A stretch of 64,000 nt of DNA from Alphaproteobacteria bacterium. Its GTDB lineage: Bacteria; Pseudomonadota; Alphaproteobacteria; Rhizobiales; Xanthobacteraceae. The notes below the pieces were generated by a model. It did no database searches. It was not told the origin of the DNA and worked only from the letters and a program-made list of their open reading frames with translations. Below, in pieces: positions 24,336 through 32,638 of the stretch; the stretch's first letter is position 1, and the number at the start of each line of letters is the position of its first letter. The DNA is taken from assembly GCA_016869215.1 (NCBI GenBank), contig VGEP01000002.1, positions 62,001 to 126,000 on the forward strand. Reading direction: 5' to 3'. The position numbers and the translations under genes are program-made.

Positions 24336-25310
24336 TTACTCGATCCTGATCTTGGCCGCGTCGACCACGGTCTTCCAGCGCCGGGTTTCGGCTTCGGCGT
24401 ATTTGCGGAACTCGTCCGGCGAGACGTCCCAATGAAACGCGCCCTCGGTGTTCAGGCGCTTGGCGATGTCGGGCTGGGCCATCGCGTTGCGAATAAGGCC
24501 GTGCAGCCGCTGCACGACCGGCTCCGGCAATCCGCCGGGGCCGACGATGCCGTACCACGCCGAAAGATCGAAGCCCGGCAGCGTCTCGGCGATCGCCGGG
24601 ATCTCCGGCGCGATGGTCAGCCGCTTCTGGGTCGAGACCCCGAGTGCCCGCAGCTTTCCGGTGCGCACGTGCGGCAGCAGCGACACGCCGCTGGTGAAGG
24701 TGAGCTGGACCTGTCCCGCAATGAGGTCGCCGACCGATTGCGGCGTGCCGCGATACGGCACGTGGGTCATCACGGTGCCGGACGCCACGTTGAACGCGGC
24801 CATCGCGATGTGCGCGGCGCCGCCGGTCCCGGCGCTGCTGAAGTTCAGCTTGCCGGGATTGGCCTTGGCGTAGTCGATCAGCTCCTTGATCGTGTTCGCC
24901 GGCACCGACGGATGAACCGCGATGAGGTTCGGCACGATGGCGAGCGGCGCGACGTAGGTGAACGCCGCGGGATTGTATTGCAGGTTGGCGTAGAGGCTGG
25001 AATTCACCGCCAGGATGCCGATGTGGCCCAGCAACAGCGTGTGACCGTCGGGCGCCGCGCGCGACACCGCCGTCGCGCCGATCCCGCCGCCGGCGCCGGG
25101 CCGGTTGTCGACGATCACCGACCGGCCGAGCGAGGGCGCGATCTTCTCGCCGACGGCGCGCGCCAGGATGTCGGTCAGGCCGCCCGGCGTGAACGGAACG
25201 ACGATCGTGACGTTCGACGACGGCCATGCCGTTTGTGCCGCTCCGGATCGCGGAGCGAGCGAAGCCGCGAGCGCGGCGGAAGCCAACCCAAGAACATCGC
25301 GTCGGCGCAC
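24336..25310 (-). CDS. Bug/TctC-family tripartite tricarboxylate transporter binding protein
   Basis: A 324-residue binding protein in classical Bug form. After a twin-arginine-like signal (RRRDVLGLASAALAASL) come VTIVVPFTPGGLTDILARA, the VIVDNRPGAGGGIG loop and APDGHTLLLGH. A GTG start at 25310 was chosen because GGAGGGG stands 5 bases before it; an alternative start is 11 codons upstream. No TctAB genes are close. It is divergent from a MetE-like gene. Confidence 0.88.
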   Translation of the reverse strand: MRRRDVLGLASAALAASLAPRSGAAQTAWPSSNVTIVVPFTPGGLTDILARAVGEKIAPSLGRSVIVDNRPGAGGGIGATAVSRAAPDGHTLLLGHIGILAVNSSLYANLQYNPAAFTYVAPLAIVPNLIAVHPSVPANTIKELIDYAKANPGKLNFSSAGTGGAAHIAMAAFNVASGTVMTHVPYRGTPQSVGDLIAGQVQLTFTSGVSLLPHVRTGKLRALGVSTQKRLTIAPEIPAIAETLPGFDLSAWYGIVGPGGLPEPVVQRLHGLIRNAMAQPDIAKRLNTEGAFHWDVSPDEFRKYAEAETRRWKTVVDAAKIRIE

Positions 25311-25447
25311 GGCGTCCCCTCCATCGGTCGTTGCAGTGGGCAAGTGGGCAGCGGCGTATCTTACCGCGTTTGACTTTCGGGCAATCCGGAAAAGTTGCTA
25401 TCGTTTTGGCGCGGGCGCGTTGCGTCCGGCAACGGCGGGCACAGGCG

Positions 25448-26632
25448 ATGCGGCGAAGCACGGACCGGATTCTCACCACGCACACCGGCAGCCTGCCGCG
25501 ACCGGGCGATCTGGTGGCGATGCTGAACGCCAAGGAATTGGGCGAGCCTTACGACGCCAGGGCGTTCGCGGCCCGCATCGCGCGCGCGATCTCCGAGGTG
25601 GTCGATCGCCAGGTCGAAACCGGGATCGACGTCATCGGCGACGGCGAGCACAGCAAATTCAACTGGATGGCCTACGCGCGCGGGCGACTGTCGGGCCTCG
25701 AAGAGATCGACAGCCCGGTGCGGTTTCGCGGCGCGACGCGGGACTCGATCGAATTCGCGGCGGCCTACGAGGACCTCAAGGTCATGCACGCTGCGCGCTC
25801 CGGCGCGCTGGTGGCCAAGCGCACGGCCCGGCCGAAGGCACTGGTGTGCGCGGGACCGATCGAATACGTCGGCCACGCCGAGCTGCGCGCCGACCTCGAC
25901 AACCTGAAGAACGCGCTGGCCGGGCGGAAGCACGAGGAAGCGTTCGTCACCGCGATCTCGCCGTCGAATCTGGAGCTCTATTACGAGAACCGGCACTACG
26001 CGTCGGACGAAGAATATCTGGCGGCGCTCGGCGAGGCGATGCGCATCGAATATCTCGCCATCGTCGAAGCCGGGTTCCTGCTGCAGATCGACGATCCGCG
26101 CATGGCGACGCACTACAACCGCGCCACCGACGCGACCGTCGACGATTGCCGCAGGTTCATCGCGCTGCGCGTCGAGGCGCTCAACCACGCGATGCGCGGT
26201 ATCCCCACAGAGAAGATCAGGTTCCACACCTGCTACAGCACCAACATCGCGCCGCGCGTGCACGATTTCGAGCTGAAGCACTTCGCCGACCTGATGCTGA
26301 AGGTCAGGGCCGGGGCCTATGTGGTGGAAGCCGCCAATCCGCGCCACGAGCACGAATGGGCGGTGTGGCGGGACGTGAAATTGCCCGACGACAGGATCGT
26401 CATCCCCGGCGTGGTGTCGCACTGCGTCCACCTGGTGGAGCATCCGGAATTGGTGGCGCAGCGCATCGAGCGGTTTGCCGGGGTTGTCGGGCGCGAGCGC
26501 GTCATCGCCGGCACCGACTGCGGTTTCGGCACGTCGGGCGCGGGCGACGAGGTTCATCCGGACGTGGCCTGGGCCAAGCTCCGCGCCCTGGTCGAGGGCG
26601 CGCGGATCGCGTCGAAGCGGCTGTTTTCCTAG
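25448..26632 (+). CDS. MetE C-terminal-like protein, 5-methyltetrahydropteroyltriglutamate--homocysteine methyltransferase family
   Basis: A 394-residue protein starting MRRSTDRILTTHTGSLPRP, a typical opening of the single-domain MetE-like group. Zinc ligands are seen in RFHTCYSTN (His and Cys) and in AGTDCGFGTS (Cys). It lacks the N-terminal barrel of MetE. Relatives have been linked with methyl transfer from unusual donors, but the substrate is not known. It is divergent from a Bug gene and its stop overlaps a repeat element. Confidence 0.85.
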   Translation: MRRSTDRILTTHTGSLPRPGDLVAMLNAKELGEPYDARAFAARIARAISEVVDRQVETGIDVIGDGEHSKFNWMAYARGRLSGLEEIDSPVRFRGATRDSIEFAAAYEDLKVMHAARSGALVAKRTARPKALVCAGPIEYVGHAELRADLDNLKNALAGRKHEEAFVTAISPSNLELYYENRHYASDEEYLAALGEAMRIEYLAIVEAGFLLQIDDPRMATHYNRATDATVDDCRRFIALRVEALNHAMRGIPTEKIRFHTCYSTNIAPRVHDFELKHFADLMLKVRAGAYVVEAANPRHEHEWAVWRDVKLPDDRIVIPGVVSHCVHLVEHPELVAQRIERFAGVVGRERVIAGTDCGFGTSGAGDEVHPDVAWAKLRALVEGARIASKRLFS

Positions 26633-26696
26633 AGCCTTTTGTTTGACGCGTTTTCTTCGCGCGAACCGGGCCCCATTTCGCTCGATGACGCTATTG
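26631..26696. repeat. rhizobial intergenic repeat (ACGCGTTTTCTTC.CGCGAACCGG family)
   Basis: This 66-base stretch resembles an intergenic element known from memory to be very common in Bradyrhizobium and relatives: GACGCGTTTTCTTCGCGCG, then AACCGG, then ATTTCGCTCGATGACGCTAT. It begins at the last two bases of the MetE-like stop and fills the gap to the convergent monooxygenase gene. It has two weak inverted repeats. Confidence 0.6.
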
Positions 26697-26703
26697 CCGC
26701 GGC

Positions 26704-28038
26704 CTATTCCGCCGCGGCGGAGGCGCCGGAAAAGCGGTTGGCGGGCCTCGGCAATCCAAGGTTCTCGCGCAGCGTCTTGCCCTCGTAGGCGGTGCGGAAC
26801 AGCCCGCGGCGCTGCAATTCGGGCACCACGCCCTCGCAGAACTCGTTCAGGCCCGCCGGCAGCACCTGGGGCATGATGTTGAAGCCGTCGGCGGCGCCGG
26901 CGCGGTACCATTCCTCCAGCGCGTCGGCGATATCGGCCGCGGTGCCGTGGACCATGCGGTGGCCGCGGGCGCCCGCGACCCGCATGTAAACCTGACGGAT
27001 GGTCAGGTGTTCGCGCCGCGCCATGTCCATGACCACCTTCTGCCGCCCCTGCTGGGTGTTGGTCAGCGGCACCTCGGGCATCGGCCCGTCGAGCGGATAA
27101 GGCGTCAGGTCGAGGCCCACGATGTCCGACAGCATGGCGACGCCAAGCACAGGATGGATCAGCTCCTGCAATCGCTCGAACTTGTCGCGCGCCTCCTGCC
27201 GGGTGCGGCCGATCACCGTGAGCACGCCCGGCATGACCTTGATCGCGTCGGGCGAGCGCCCGGCCTTGATCGTGCGCGCCTTGAGGTCGGCGTAAAACGC
27301 CTTGGCGGTGTCGAGATGCAGCTGCACGGTGAACAGCACCTCGGCGGTGCGCGCGGCAAGCTCGAGTCCCGCCTCGGACTGCCCGGCCTGCACAATCACC
27401 GGCTGGCCCTGCGGCGAGCGCGGCACCATCAGCGGCCCGCGCACCTGGAAGTGGCGGCCTTTGTGGCGGAGCATGTGGAGCTTGGCGGGATCGAAGAACT
27501 GCCCCGCCTTTTTGTCCATCAGATGGGCATCGTCGTCCCAGGTGTCCCAGAGGCCCTGCACGACGTCGAGGAATTCGACCGCTCGTTCGTAGCGCTGGTC
27601 ATGCGGCGCGTGCGCGGCTTGGCTGAAGTTCAGCGCCTCCGAGGCCGCCGACGACGTGACCACGTTCCAGCCGACGCGCCCCTCGCTCAACTGGTCGAGC
27701 GTGGCGAACATCCGCGCCACGTGGAACGGATCGAGATAGGTCGTGGTCGCGGTCGAGATCAGGCCGATGTACGAGGTGACGGCGGACAGCGCGCCGAGCA
27801 GAGTCAGCGGCTCGAGCCGCATCGACACCGTCGTGCGCTGCCAGATGCTGGGATCGTCGGGGCCGAAAGTGGAGTTGCTGTCGGCGTTGAACACGAAGTC
27901 GAACAGCGCACGCTCGGCGGTCTGCGTGATATCGACGTAATGGGGCAGGCTGCGGTTGGCGTCCGACGCTATGCCGTCCTCGCGCCAGGACGCGATGTGG
28001 TGTCCGGTGCCGTAGAGGAAGAATCCGAGCTTCATCAT
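26704..28038 (-). CDS. LLM-class flavin-dependent monooxygenase, NtaA/SnaA/DszA group
   Basis: A 444-residue luciferase-like protein. It starts MMKLGFFLYGTGHH and has the features of the NtaA group: ARMFATLDQLSEGRVGWNVVTS, the PRSPQGQPVIVQAGQSEAG stretch for flavin binding, and the C-terminal GTAADIADALEEWY. These enzymes oxidise chelators, heterocycles or sulfur compounds with FMNH2 from a partner reductase, which is not seen here. It is third in a minus-strand operon after the dienelactone hydrolase. ATG 28035 is an equal alternative start. Confidence 0.88.
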   Translation of the reverse strand: MMKLGFFLYGTGHHIASWREDGIASDANRSLPHYVDITQTAERALFDFVFNADSNSTFGPDDPSIWQRTTVSMRLEPLTLLGALSAVTSYIGLISTATTTYLDPFHVARMFATLDQLSEGRVGWNVVTSSAASEALNFSQAAHAPHDQRYERAVEFLDVVQGLWDTWDDDAHLMDKKAGQFFDPAKLHMLRHKGRHFQVRGPLMVPRSPQGQPVIVQAGQSEAGLELAARTAEVLFTVQLHLDTAKAFYADLKARTIKAGRSPDAIKVMPGVLTVIGRTRQEARDKFERLQELIHPVLGVAMLSDIVGLDLTPYPLDGPMPEVPLTNTQQGRQKVVMDMARREHLTIRQVYMRVAGARGHRMVHGTAADIADALEEWYRAGAADGFNIMPQVLPAGLNEFCEGVVPELQRRGLFRTAYEGKTLRENLGLPRPANRFSGASAAAE

Positions 28039-28081
28039 GCGCGCACGTCCGCGTTCGACCGTCCGGCGCGCCAGTTTACGC

Positions 28082-28780
28082 CTATCCGAGGTGCTTTTTG
28101 AAGAAGTCCACCGTCAGCGCCAGCGCACGGTCGGCTTCCGGCTTGGAATAGGTCCTGCCGCCGTGGCGGGCGAAGGCGTGGTCCGCGCCGGGGTATTTGT
28201 GAATGGTCACGAACGGGTTCGGCCCGAGCCGGCGCTCCAGCATGTCGTTGACCTCGGCCTGCACCCAGCGGTCCTTCATGGCCATGTGCAGCACGAAAGG
28301 ACGATGGAGGTTTTTCACCTCCTTGATGCGGTGCTCGATGTAGGTGCCGTAATAGGCCACCGCGCAGTCGATGTCGGTGCGGCAGCACATCAGGTAGCAG
28401 AGCTTGCCACCGAGACAGTAGCCGACCGCGCCGACCTTGCCGTTGCACTCCGGAATCTTCTGGAGGTAATGCCAAGTGTCCTCCATATCGCGCACGCCGA
28501 GGTCGTAGTCGAACTCGTAGTAGAGATCGAAGGCCTTCTGAACGTGATCGGGATTGTGGTCGGATAGTTCCACGCCCGGCTCCTGCCGCCAGAACAGGTC
28601 GGGCACGAGGCAGACGAAACCCGCCTCCGCGAACTCGTGGGCGTGCTTTCGCATCGTGTCGTTGACGCCCCAGATTTCCATGATCGCGATGATCGCGCCC
28701 ACGGGCGTCTTGTCGGGATAGGCGATGTAGGCGCCCATCTCCCCGTCGCGCAGCTTCACGCGGATGTTTTCGGTACGCAT
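28082..28780 (-). CDS. dienelactone hydrolase family protein
   Basis: A 232-residue alpha/beta hydrolase. The catalytic triad is visible as C122 (GYCLGG), D170 (MAMKDRW) and H201 (GADHAF), with E35 (MEIWG) as the residue that controls the Cys in true dienelactone hydrolases. It opens lactones from ring-cleaved catechols. ATG 28780 was chosen over a GTG four codons upstream; it starts 8 bases after the amidohydrolase stop, so both belong to one operon. Confidence 0.88.
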   Translation of the reverse strand: MRTENIRVKLRDGEMGAYIAYPDKTPVGAIIAIMEIWGVNDTMRKHAHEFAEAGFVCLVPDLFWRQEPGVELSDHNPDHVQKAFDLYYEFDYDLGVRDMEDTWHYLQKIPECNGKVGAVGYCLGGKLCYLMCCRTDIDCAVAYYGTYIEHRIKEVKNLHRPFVLHMAMKDRWVQAEVNDMLERRLGPNPFVTIHKYPGADHAFARHGGRTYSKPEADRALALTVDFFKKHLG

Positions 28781-28788
28781 CCCCTGCC

Positions 28789-29787
28789 TCACAATTTCAA
28801 CAGATTCCTGGCATTGCCGGTGAAGATCGCGTCCTTCTCCGACTTTGAAATCTCAAGCGCCTCGACCGCGGCCACGGTGTTGCGCATCAGCGCGTTGCCC
28901 TGTTCGGCGTCGAACGGCGCATCGGTCGCGAACAGGCAGTGCTCCGTGCCGAAGAACGCATGCCCGCAGCGGGTCGGCGCAACCTCGCCGAGCGCCGTGT
29001 CGGCGTAGAGCATCTTGTAATACTCAAGCGGATGCTTTGTCAGTCCGGCCTGCTCGGCCGCCGGATTGCGCTCGCTGCTGCCGAAGAAAATCTGCTGGAA
29101 GCCGAGCTTAATCTTGCCGGCGAAATACGGGATCATGCCGCCCATGTGGTGACTGACGATCTTCAGCGCCGGCAGCTCGTCGAAAATTCCGGAATAGATC
29201 AACCGCGTCATGCAGGCCGTGGTCTCGTAGGGCCAGCCGAAGCTGAACCAGATTTCGTTCTCCGACGCCTTCTCGGTCGCGTAGTCGGAAAACTGCGCGG
29301 TCCGCATCGGATGCACCCAGACGCCCAGATCGTGCTCCGCCATGCGGCGGAACAGCGGCCGGAATTCGGGCGCCGACAGCGGCTTGCCGGCGACGTTGGT
29401 GAACACCTGCACCCCGCGCGCGCCGAGCGTCTTGACCGCGCGGTCGGCCTCCGCGACCGACGCCTCGACGTTGTTCATCGGCAGCGAGGCGATGAATGCC
29501 GGGAACCGGTCGGGATGCTTGCGGCAGATGTCGGCCAGCGCGTCGTTGGCGAAGCGCACCAGGTCCGGGGTCTTGTCCGGCGGGCCGATCAACTCAGGCG
29601 GCGGATTGGCGAGCGACAGCACGTGTTGCGTGTCTCCGAACCGGTCGAGCAGCGCACGCCGTGCATCGAGGTCCCATAACGGCTTGAGCCGCGGAAACGC
29701 GGCCAGCACCGGATGGCCTGGAATGAGGTCGCCCAGGCGGTCGAGATAGGCCTTGGGCATGAAGTGATTGAAGACATCGATCATCAT
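28789..29787 (-). CDS. amidohydrolase family protein (ACMSD-like)
   Basis: A 332-residue TIM-barrel hydrolase or decarboxylase. It starts MMIDVFNHFMP, where the usual HxH motif reads FNHF. Later metal-site parts are VHPMRT, IVSHHMGGMIPYF and the Asp of FATDAPFD. It is close to the ACMSD / gamma-resorcylate decarboxylase group. It is the first gene of the operon with dienelactone hydrolase and the NtaA-type monooxygenase. The frame stays open far upstream, but the family match begins here. Confidence 0.84.
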   Translation of the reverse strand: MMIDVFNHFMPKAYLDRLGDLIPGHPVLAAFPRLKPLWDLDARRALLDRFGDTQHVLSLANPPPELIGPPDKTPDLVRFANDALADICRKHPDRFPAFIASLPMNNVEASVAEADRAVKTLGARGVQVFTNVAGKPLSAPEFRPLFRRMAEHDLGVWVHPMRTAQFSDYATEKASENEIWFSFGWPYETTACMTRLIYSGIFDELPALKIVSHHMGGMIPYFAGKIKLGFQQIFFGSSERNPAAEQAGLTKHPLEYYKMLYADTALGEVAPTRCGHAFFGTEHCLFATDAPFDAEQGNALMRNTVAAVEALEISKSEKDAIFTGNARNLLKL

Positions 29788-30177
29788 GAATTGCGTACAT
29801 TCGCCGCAGGGTTCGGTGAAACGGGCAACGCAGAGTATTCCGGCGCGTGGCGGAGGCAAGCTCCGATCCGCTCGCACGCCCGCCGCGCTTGAACGCGCGA
29901 ATCCGGCCGAATTCGCGCCTGCCGCACGGCGGAAGCGGGCCCACTCCGCTTGACAGGCACAATGGCTGCCGCCGCCGCTGGAAAATGCCATGCGGCGGTG
30001 CAACGAACCCACCGCCAGCGACGATATTCCCTCAATTCTCCCGCAGTCCGATTTGCATTGCTTGAGTTTGAAATGTCGCGATAAAAAAGCGGAGCGCGAA
30101 AGGCCGACGGAACGGCGTTTGTTCCATGTCGTCAGGTCGGAGCGCAAAGGCGGCGCGGGGCACAAGCGGCACCAAAG
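29788..30177. other. divergent intergenic region before the Mrp operon
   Basis: These 390 bases lie between the amidohydrolase and the divergent mrpE. No gene or RNA family was recognised. The segment 30054-30087 (TTGCATTGCTTGAGTTTG and then GATAAA) is AT-rich for this DNA and may contain the Mrp promoter, though spacing is not ideal. The small frames here look random. Confidence 0.4.
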
Positions 30178-30651
30178 ATGCGGACGATCAGTCTGGCCTT
30201 TATCCTGTACGTCTTCTGGCTCGTGCTGTCGGGCTACTTCAAACCGTTTCTGCTGATCGCCGGCGCAATCTGCGCCGTGCTGTGCGCACTTGCCGCAGGA
30301 CGGCTGAACGCGGCCGACGAGGAAGGCCACCCGAACCATCTGATCCTGCGCACGCCGACCTATTATCCCTGGCTGCTTTGGGAAATCGCCAAATCGGCCT
30401 GGAGCGTGACCAAGATCATTCTGCATCCGAAGTTGCCGATTTCGCCGACGATGTCCGTCGTCCGCGCCAGCCAGCGCACCGCCGCGGGGATCGCGACCTA
30501 CGCCAATTCCATCACCCTCACGCCCGGCACCATCACCGCCGACGTGCAAGGCAACGACCTGACCATCCACGCCCTGGTCGCGGACGGCGCGACCGACGTG
30601 GAGGGCGGCGAGATGGACCGCCGCGTCCGCGCTTTCGAGGGCGGCGCCTGA
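30178..30651 (+). CDS. mrpE: Mrp-type Na+/H+ antiporter subunit E
   Basis: A 157-residue protein. Two N-terminal hydrophobic spans (5-22, 24-43) are followed by a cytoplasmic domain with YYPWLLWEIAKSAWSVTKIIL and TYANSITLTPGTITADV, the MrpE (MnhE) signature. It is a small subunit of the multi-part cation/proton antiporter. It opens the operon; its stop TGA shares one base with the start of mrpF. Confidence 0.93.
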   Translation: MRTISLAFILYVFWLVLSGYFKPFLLIAGAICAVLCALAAGRLNAADEEGHPNHLILRTPTYYPWLLWEIAKSAWSVTKIILHPKLPISPTMSVVRASQRTAAGIATYANSITLTPGTITADVQGNDLTIHALVADGATDVEGGEMDRRVRAFEGGA

Positions 30652-30935
30652 TGTTCGCAGTCGCCGCCGTCGCCATTCTGGCATCCCTTGCGCTCGCGAT
30701 CGCGCGCGCCATCGCGGGGCCGACGCTGTTCGACCGCGTGCTGGCGGGCAACACCGTCGGCACGCTGGCGATCCTGCTGCTGGCGGTATTCGGATTCCTG
30801 ACCGGCCGCCCGGAGTTCCTCGATCTCGGCCTCACCTACGGCCTGCTCAATCTGATCGGCACGCTCGCGGTCCTGAAGTTCTTCCGGTACGGCGACCTCG
30901 CGCATGACGACGATGCGGGGGATCGGGCGCGATGA
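30651..30935 (+). CDS. mrpF: Mrp-type Na+/H+ antiporter subunit F
   Basis: A 94-residue protein with three hydrophobic spans and the MrpF motif RAIAGPTLFDRVLAGNTVGT. ATG 30651 overlaps the mrpE stop. The end overlaps mrpG by four bases (ATGA), so translation is probably coupled. Confidence 0.92.
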   Translation: MFAVAAVAILASLALAIARAIAGPTLFDRVLAGNTVGTLAILLLAVFGFLTGRPEFLDLGLTYGLLNLIGTLAVLKFFRYGDLAHDDDAGDRAR

Positions 30936-31294
30936 CCTTGGCCGTCGACATCGCAAGCTGGGTTCTGATCGTTCTCGGCTCCTTCTTCACCGTGGTCGGG
31001 GCCTTCGGTCTCGTGCGGATGCCGGAAGTGTTTACGCGCATGCATGCGGCAAGCGTGATCGAGACGCTCGGCGCCGGATTTCTGATCTTCGGCATGTGCC
31101 TTCAAGCGGGCTTCACGCTGGTGACGCTGAAGCTGCTCTTCATCCTGGCGCTGTTCTTCTTCTTTGCTCCGGTTGTCACCCATGCGCTGGCGCGGGCGGT
31201 GCTCCATGCCGGAATCGAGCCAAAGCTGGCGGAAGACCGCAGGGCTGCCGCCAAACAGCGTCTCGCGGCCTCCGGCGAGGGGAGGCAGCCATAG
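30932..31294 (+). CDS. mrpG: Mrp-type Na+/H+ antiporter subunit G
   Basis: A 120-residue protein with three hydrophobic spans and the family stretch GAFGLVRMPEVFTRMHAAS followed by TLGAGFLIFG. Its TAG stop uses bases 31292-31294, which overlap the codon ATA that follows the next ribosome site. A GGGGAGG sequence near its end serves the next gene. Confidence 0.92.
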   Translation: MTLAVDIASWVLIVLGSFFTVVGAFGLVRMPEVFTRMHAASVIETLGAGFLIFGMCLQAGFTLVTLKLLFILALFFFFAPVVTHALARAVLHAGIEPKLAEDRRAAAKQRLAASGEGRQP

Positions 31295-31308
31295 AATCCC
31301 TGATCAAC

Positions 31309-31860
31309 ATGGCGCTGATGACGCTGCTGGCGATCACGACCATCGCGATCGTCCGGCAGCGCAACCTGTTCGGGGTCGTCATCCTCGCCGGCATCTACAG
31401 CTTTCTGATGGCGAGCGTGCTGATCGTGCTCGACGCGGTCGACGTCGCCATGACCGAAGCCTCGGTCGGCGCCGGCATATCGACGGTGGTTCTGCTCGGG
31501 ACGCTGCATTTGACCGGGGGCCTCGAATTGGAGCGGCCGCGGCGCGCGCTACTTCCGCTGTTCTCGGTTGCGACTGTCGCAGCCGTGCTGGTCTGGGGGA
31601 CGCTGTCGCTGCCGCCGTTCGGCACGGCCGACGCGCCGATCCACAAGCATGTCGCGCCGCGCTATCTCGAAAAGTCGGTCGAAGAGACCAACGTGCCGAA
31701 CGTCGTCACCGCGGTGCTGGCCGACTACCGCGGATATGACACGCTCGGCGAAACCGCCGTGATCTTCACCGCCGGCATCGGCGTCATGCTGCTGCTGCGC
31801 CGCGGGCGCGGCCGCCGCAAGCCCGACGGTGCGGCCGACGACACCGGAGCGGCGAAATGA
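31309..31860 (+). CDS. MrpA C-terminal domain-type subunit (DUF4040/MbhD-MbhE-like) of the antiporter
   Basis: At least 183 residues, with six hydrophobic spans. VILAGIYSFLMASVLIVLDAVDVAMTEASVGAGIS, here cited in parts (IYSFLMASVLIV and DVAMTEASVGAGIS), is the MbhD/DUF4040 signature; the second half (NVVTAVLADYRGYDTLGE) is the MbhE part found at the end of MrpA. So the C-terminal part of MrpA is encoded as its own gene. ATG 31309 is given as the first standard start, but GGAGG at 31281-31285 points to ATA at 31291, which would add IESLIN and match relatives. Confidence 0.85.
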   Translation: MALMTLLAITTIAIVRQRNLFGVVILAGIYSFLMASVLIVLDAVDVAMTEASVGAGISTVVLLGTLHLTGGLELERPRRALLPLFSVATVAAVLVWGTLSLPPFGTADAPIHKHVAPRYLEKSVEETNVPNVVTAVLADYRGYDTLGETAVIFTAGIGVMLLLRRGRGRRKPDGAADDTGAAK

Positions 31861-32273
31861 GATTCGACGTCGTCATCCGTGTCGGCACCAAGCTGATCCT
31901 GCCCTTCATTCTGCTGTTCGCGCTGTATGTGCAGCTGCACGGCGACTACGGGCCGGGCGGCGGTTTCCAGGCCGGCGTGATCGCGGCCGGCATGGTGATC
32001 CTGGTTGCGCTGACCTTCGGCATCGACCAGGCAAAGCAGGTTGCGCCGCAGGCGCTGGTTCAACGCATGGTGCCGCTGGGAGTCCTGATCTTCGCGGGCA
32101 CGGGCCTGGTCGGCATGTTGTACGGTCAGAATTTCCTTGACTACAGCGTTCTCGGCCCGGTCGCGCCCAGCGCCCGCGAGCGGGGGATCCTGCTGGTCGA
32201 GGCTGGGGTCCTCGTCACGGTCTCCGGCACGATGCTGTCGATGTTCTACGCCTTCGTCGAGCGGGGCCGCTGA
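31857..32273 (+). CDS. mrpB: Mrp-type Na+/H+ antiporter subunit B
   Basis: A 138-residue protein with four hydrophobic spans and the MnhB motif GDYGPGGGFQAGVIAA (residues 30-45). It overlaps the gene before by four bases and the start of mrpC by one base. Length is normal for the family. Confidence 0.92.
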   Translation: MRFDVVIRVGTKLILPFILLFALYVQLHGDYGPGGGFQAGVIAAGMVILVALTFGIDQAKQVAPQALVQRMVPLGVLIFAGTGLVGMLYGQNFLDYSVLGPVAPSARERGILLVEAGVLVTVSGTMLSMFYAFVERGR

Positions 32274-32638
32274 TGCAGGCGATTCAGGTCTTTGCCGAGC
32301 ACTACAACTACGTCGTCACCATCTTCCTGATGATGGCGGGCCTCTACATCGTCATCGCCCGCGGCAACATGATCAAGAAGCTGATCGGGTTGTCGATCTT
32401 CCAGACGTCGGTCTATCTGCTCTACATCACGCCGGCGAAAATCATCGGCGGCACAGCGCCGATCCTCGATCCGGCGTTCAAGGTCTATTCGAATCCGCTG
32501 CCGCACGTCTTGATCCTCACCGCGATCGTCGTCGGCGTGGCCACACTCGCGCTCGGGCTCGCCCTGGTCGTCCGGATCAAGGAGGCCTACGGGACGGTCG
32601 ACGAAGACGAAATCTTCGCCAAGGACGGCGAGCAATGA
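32273..32638 (+). CDS. mrpC: Mrp-type Na+/H+ antiporter subunit C (NuoK-like)
   Basis: A 121-residue protein with three hydrophobic spans. RGNMIKKLIGLSIFQTSVYL and the DPLPH-like SNPLPHVLILTAIVVG match MrpC/NuoK. It has normal length. It overlaps the next gene by four bases (ATGA). Confidence 0.92.
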   Translation: MQAIQVFAEHYNYVVTIFLMMAGLYIVIARGNMIKKLIGLSIFQTSVYLLYITPAKIIGGTAPILDPAFKVYSNPLPHVLILTAIVVGVATLALGLALVVRIKEAYGTVDEDEIFAKDGEQ

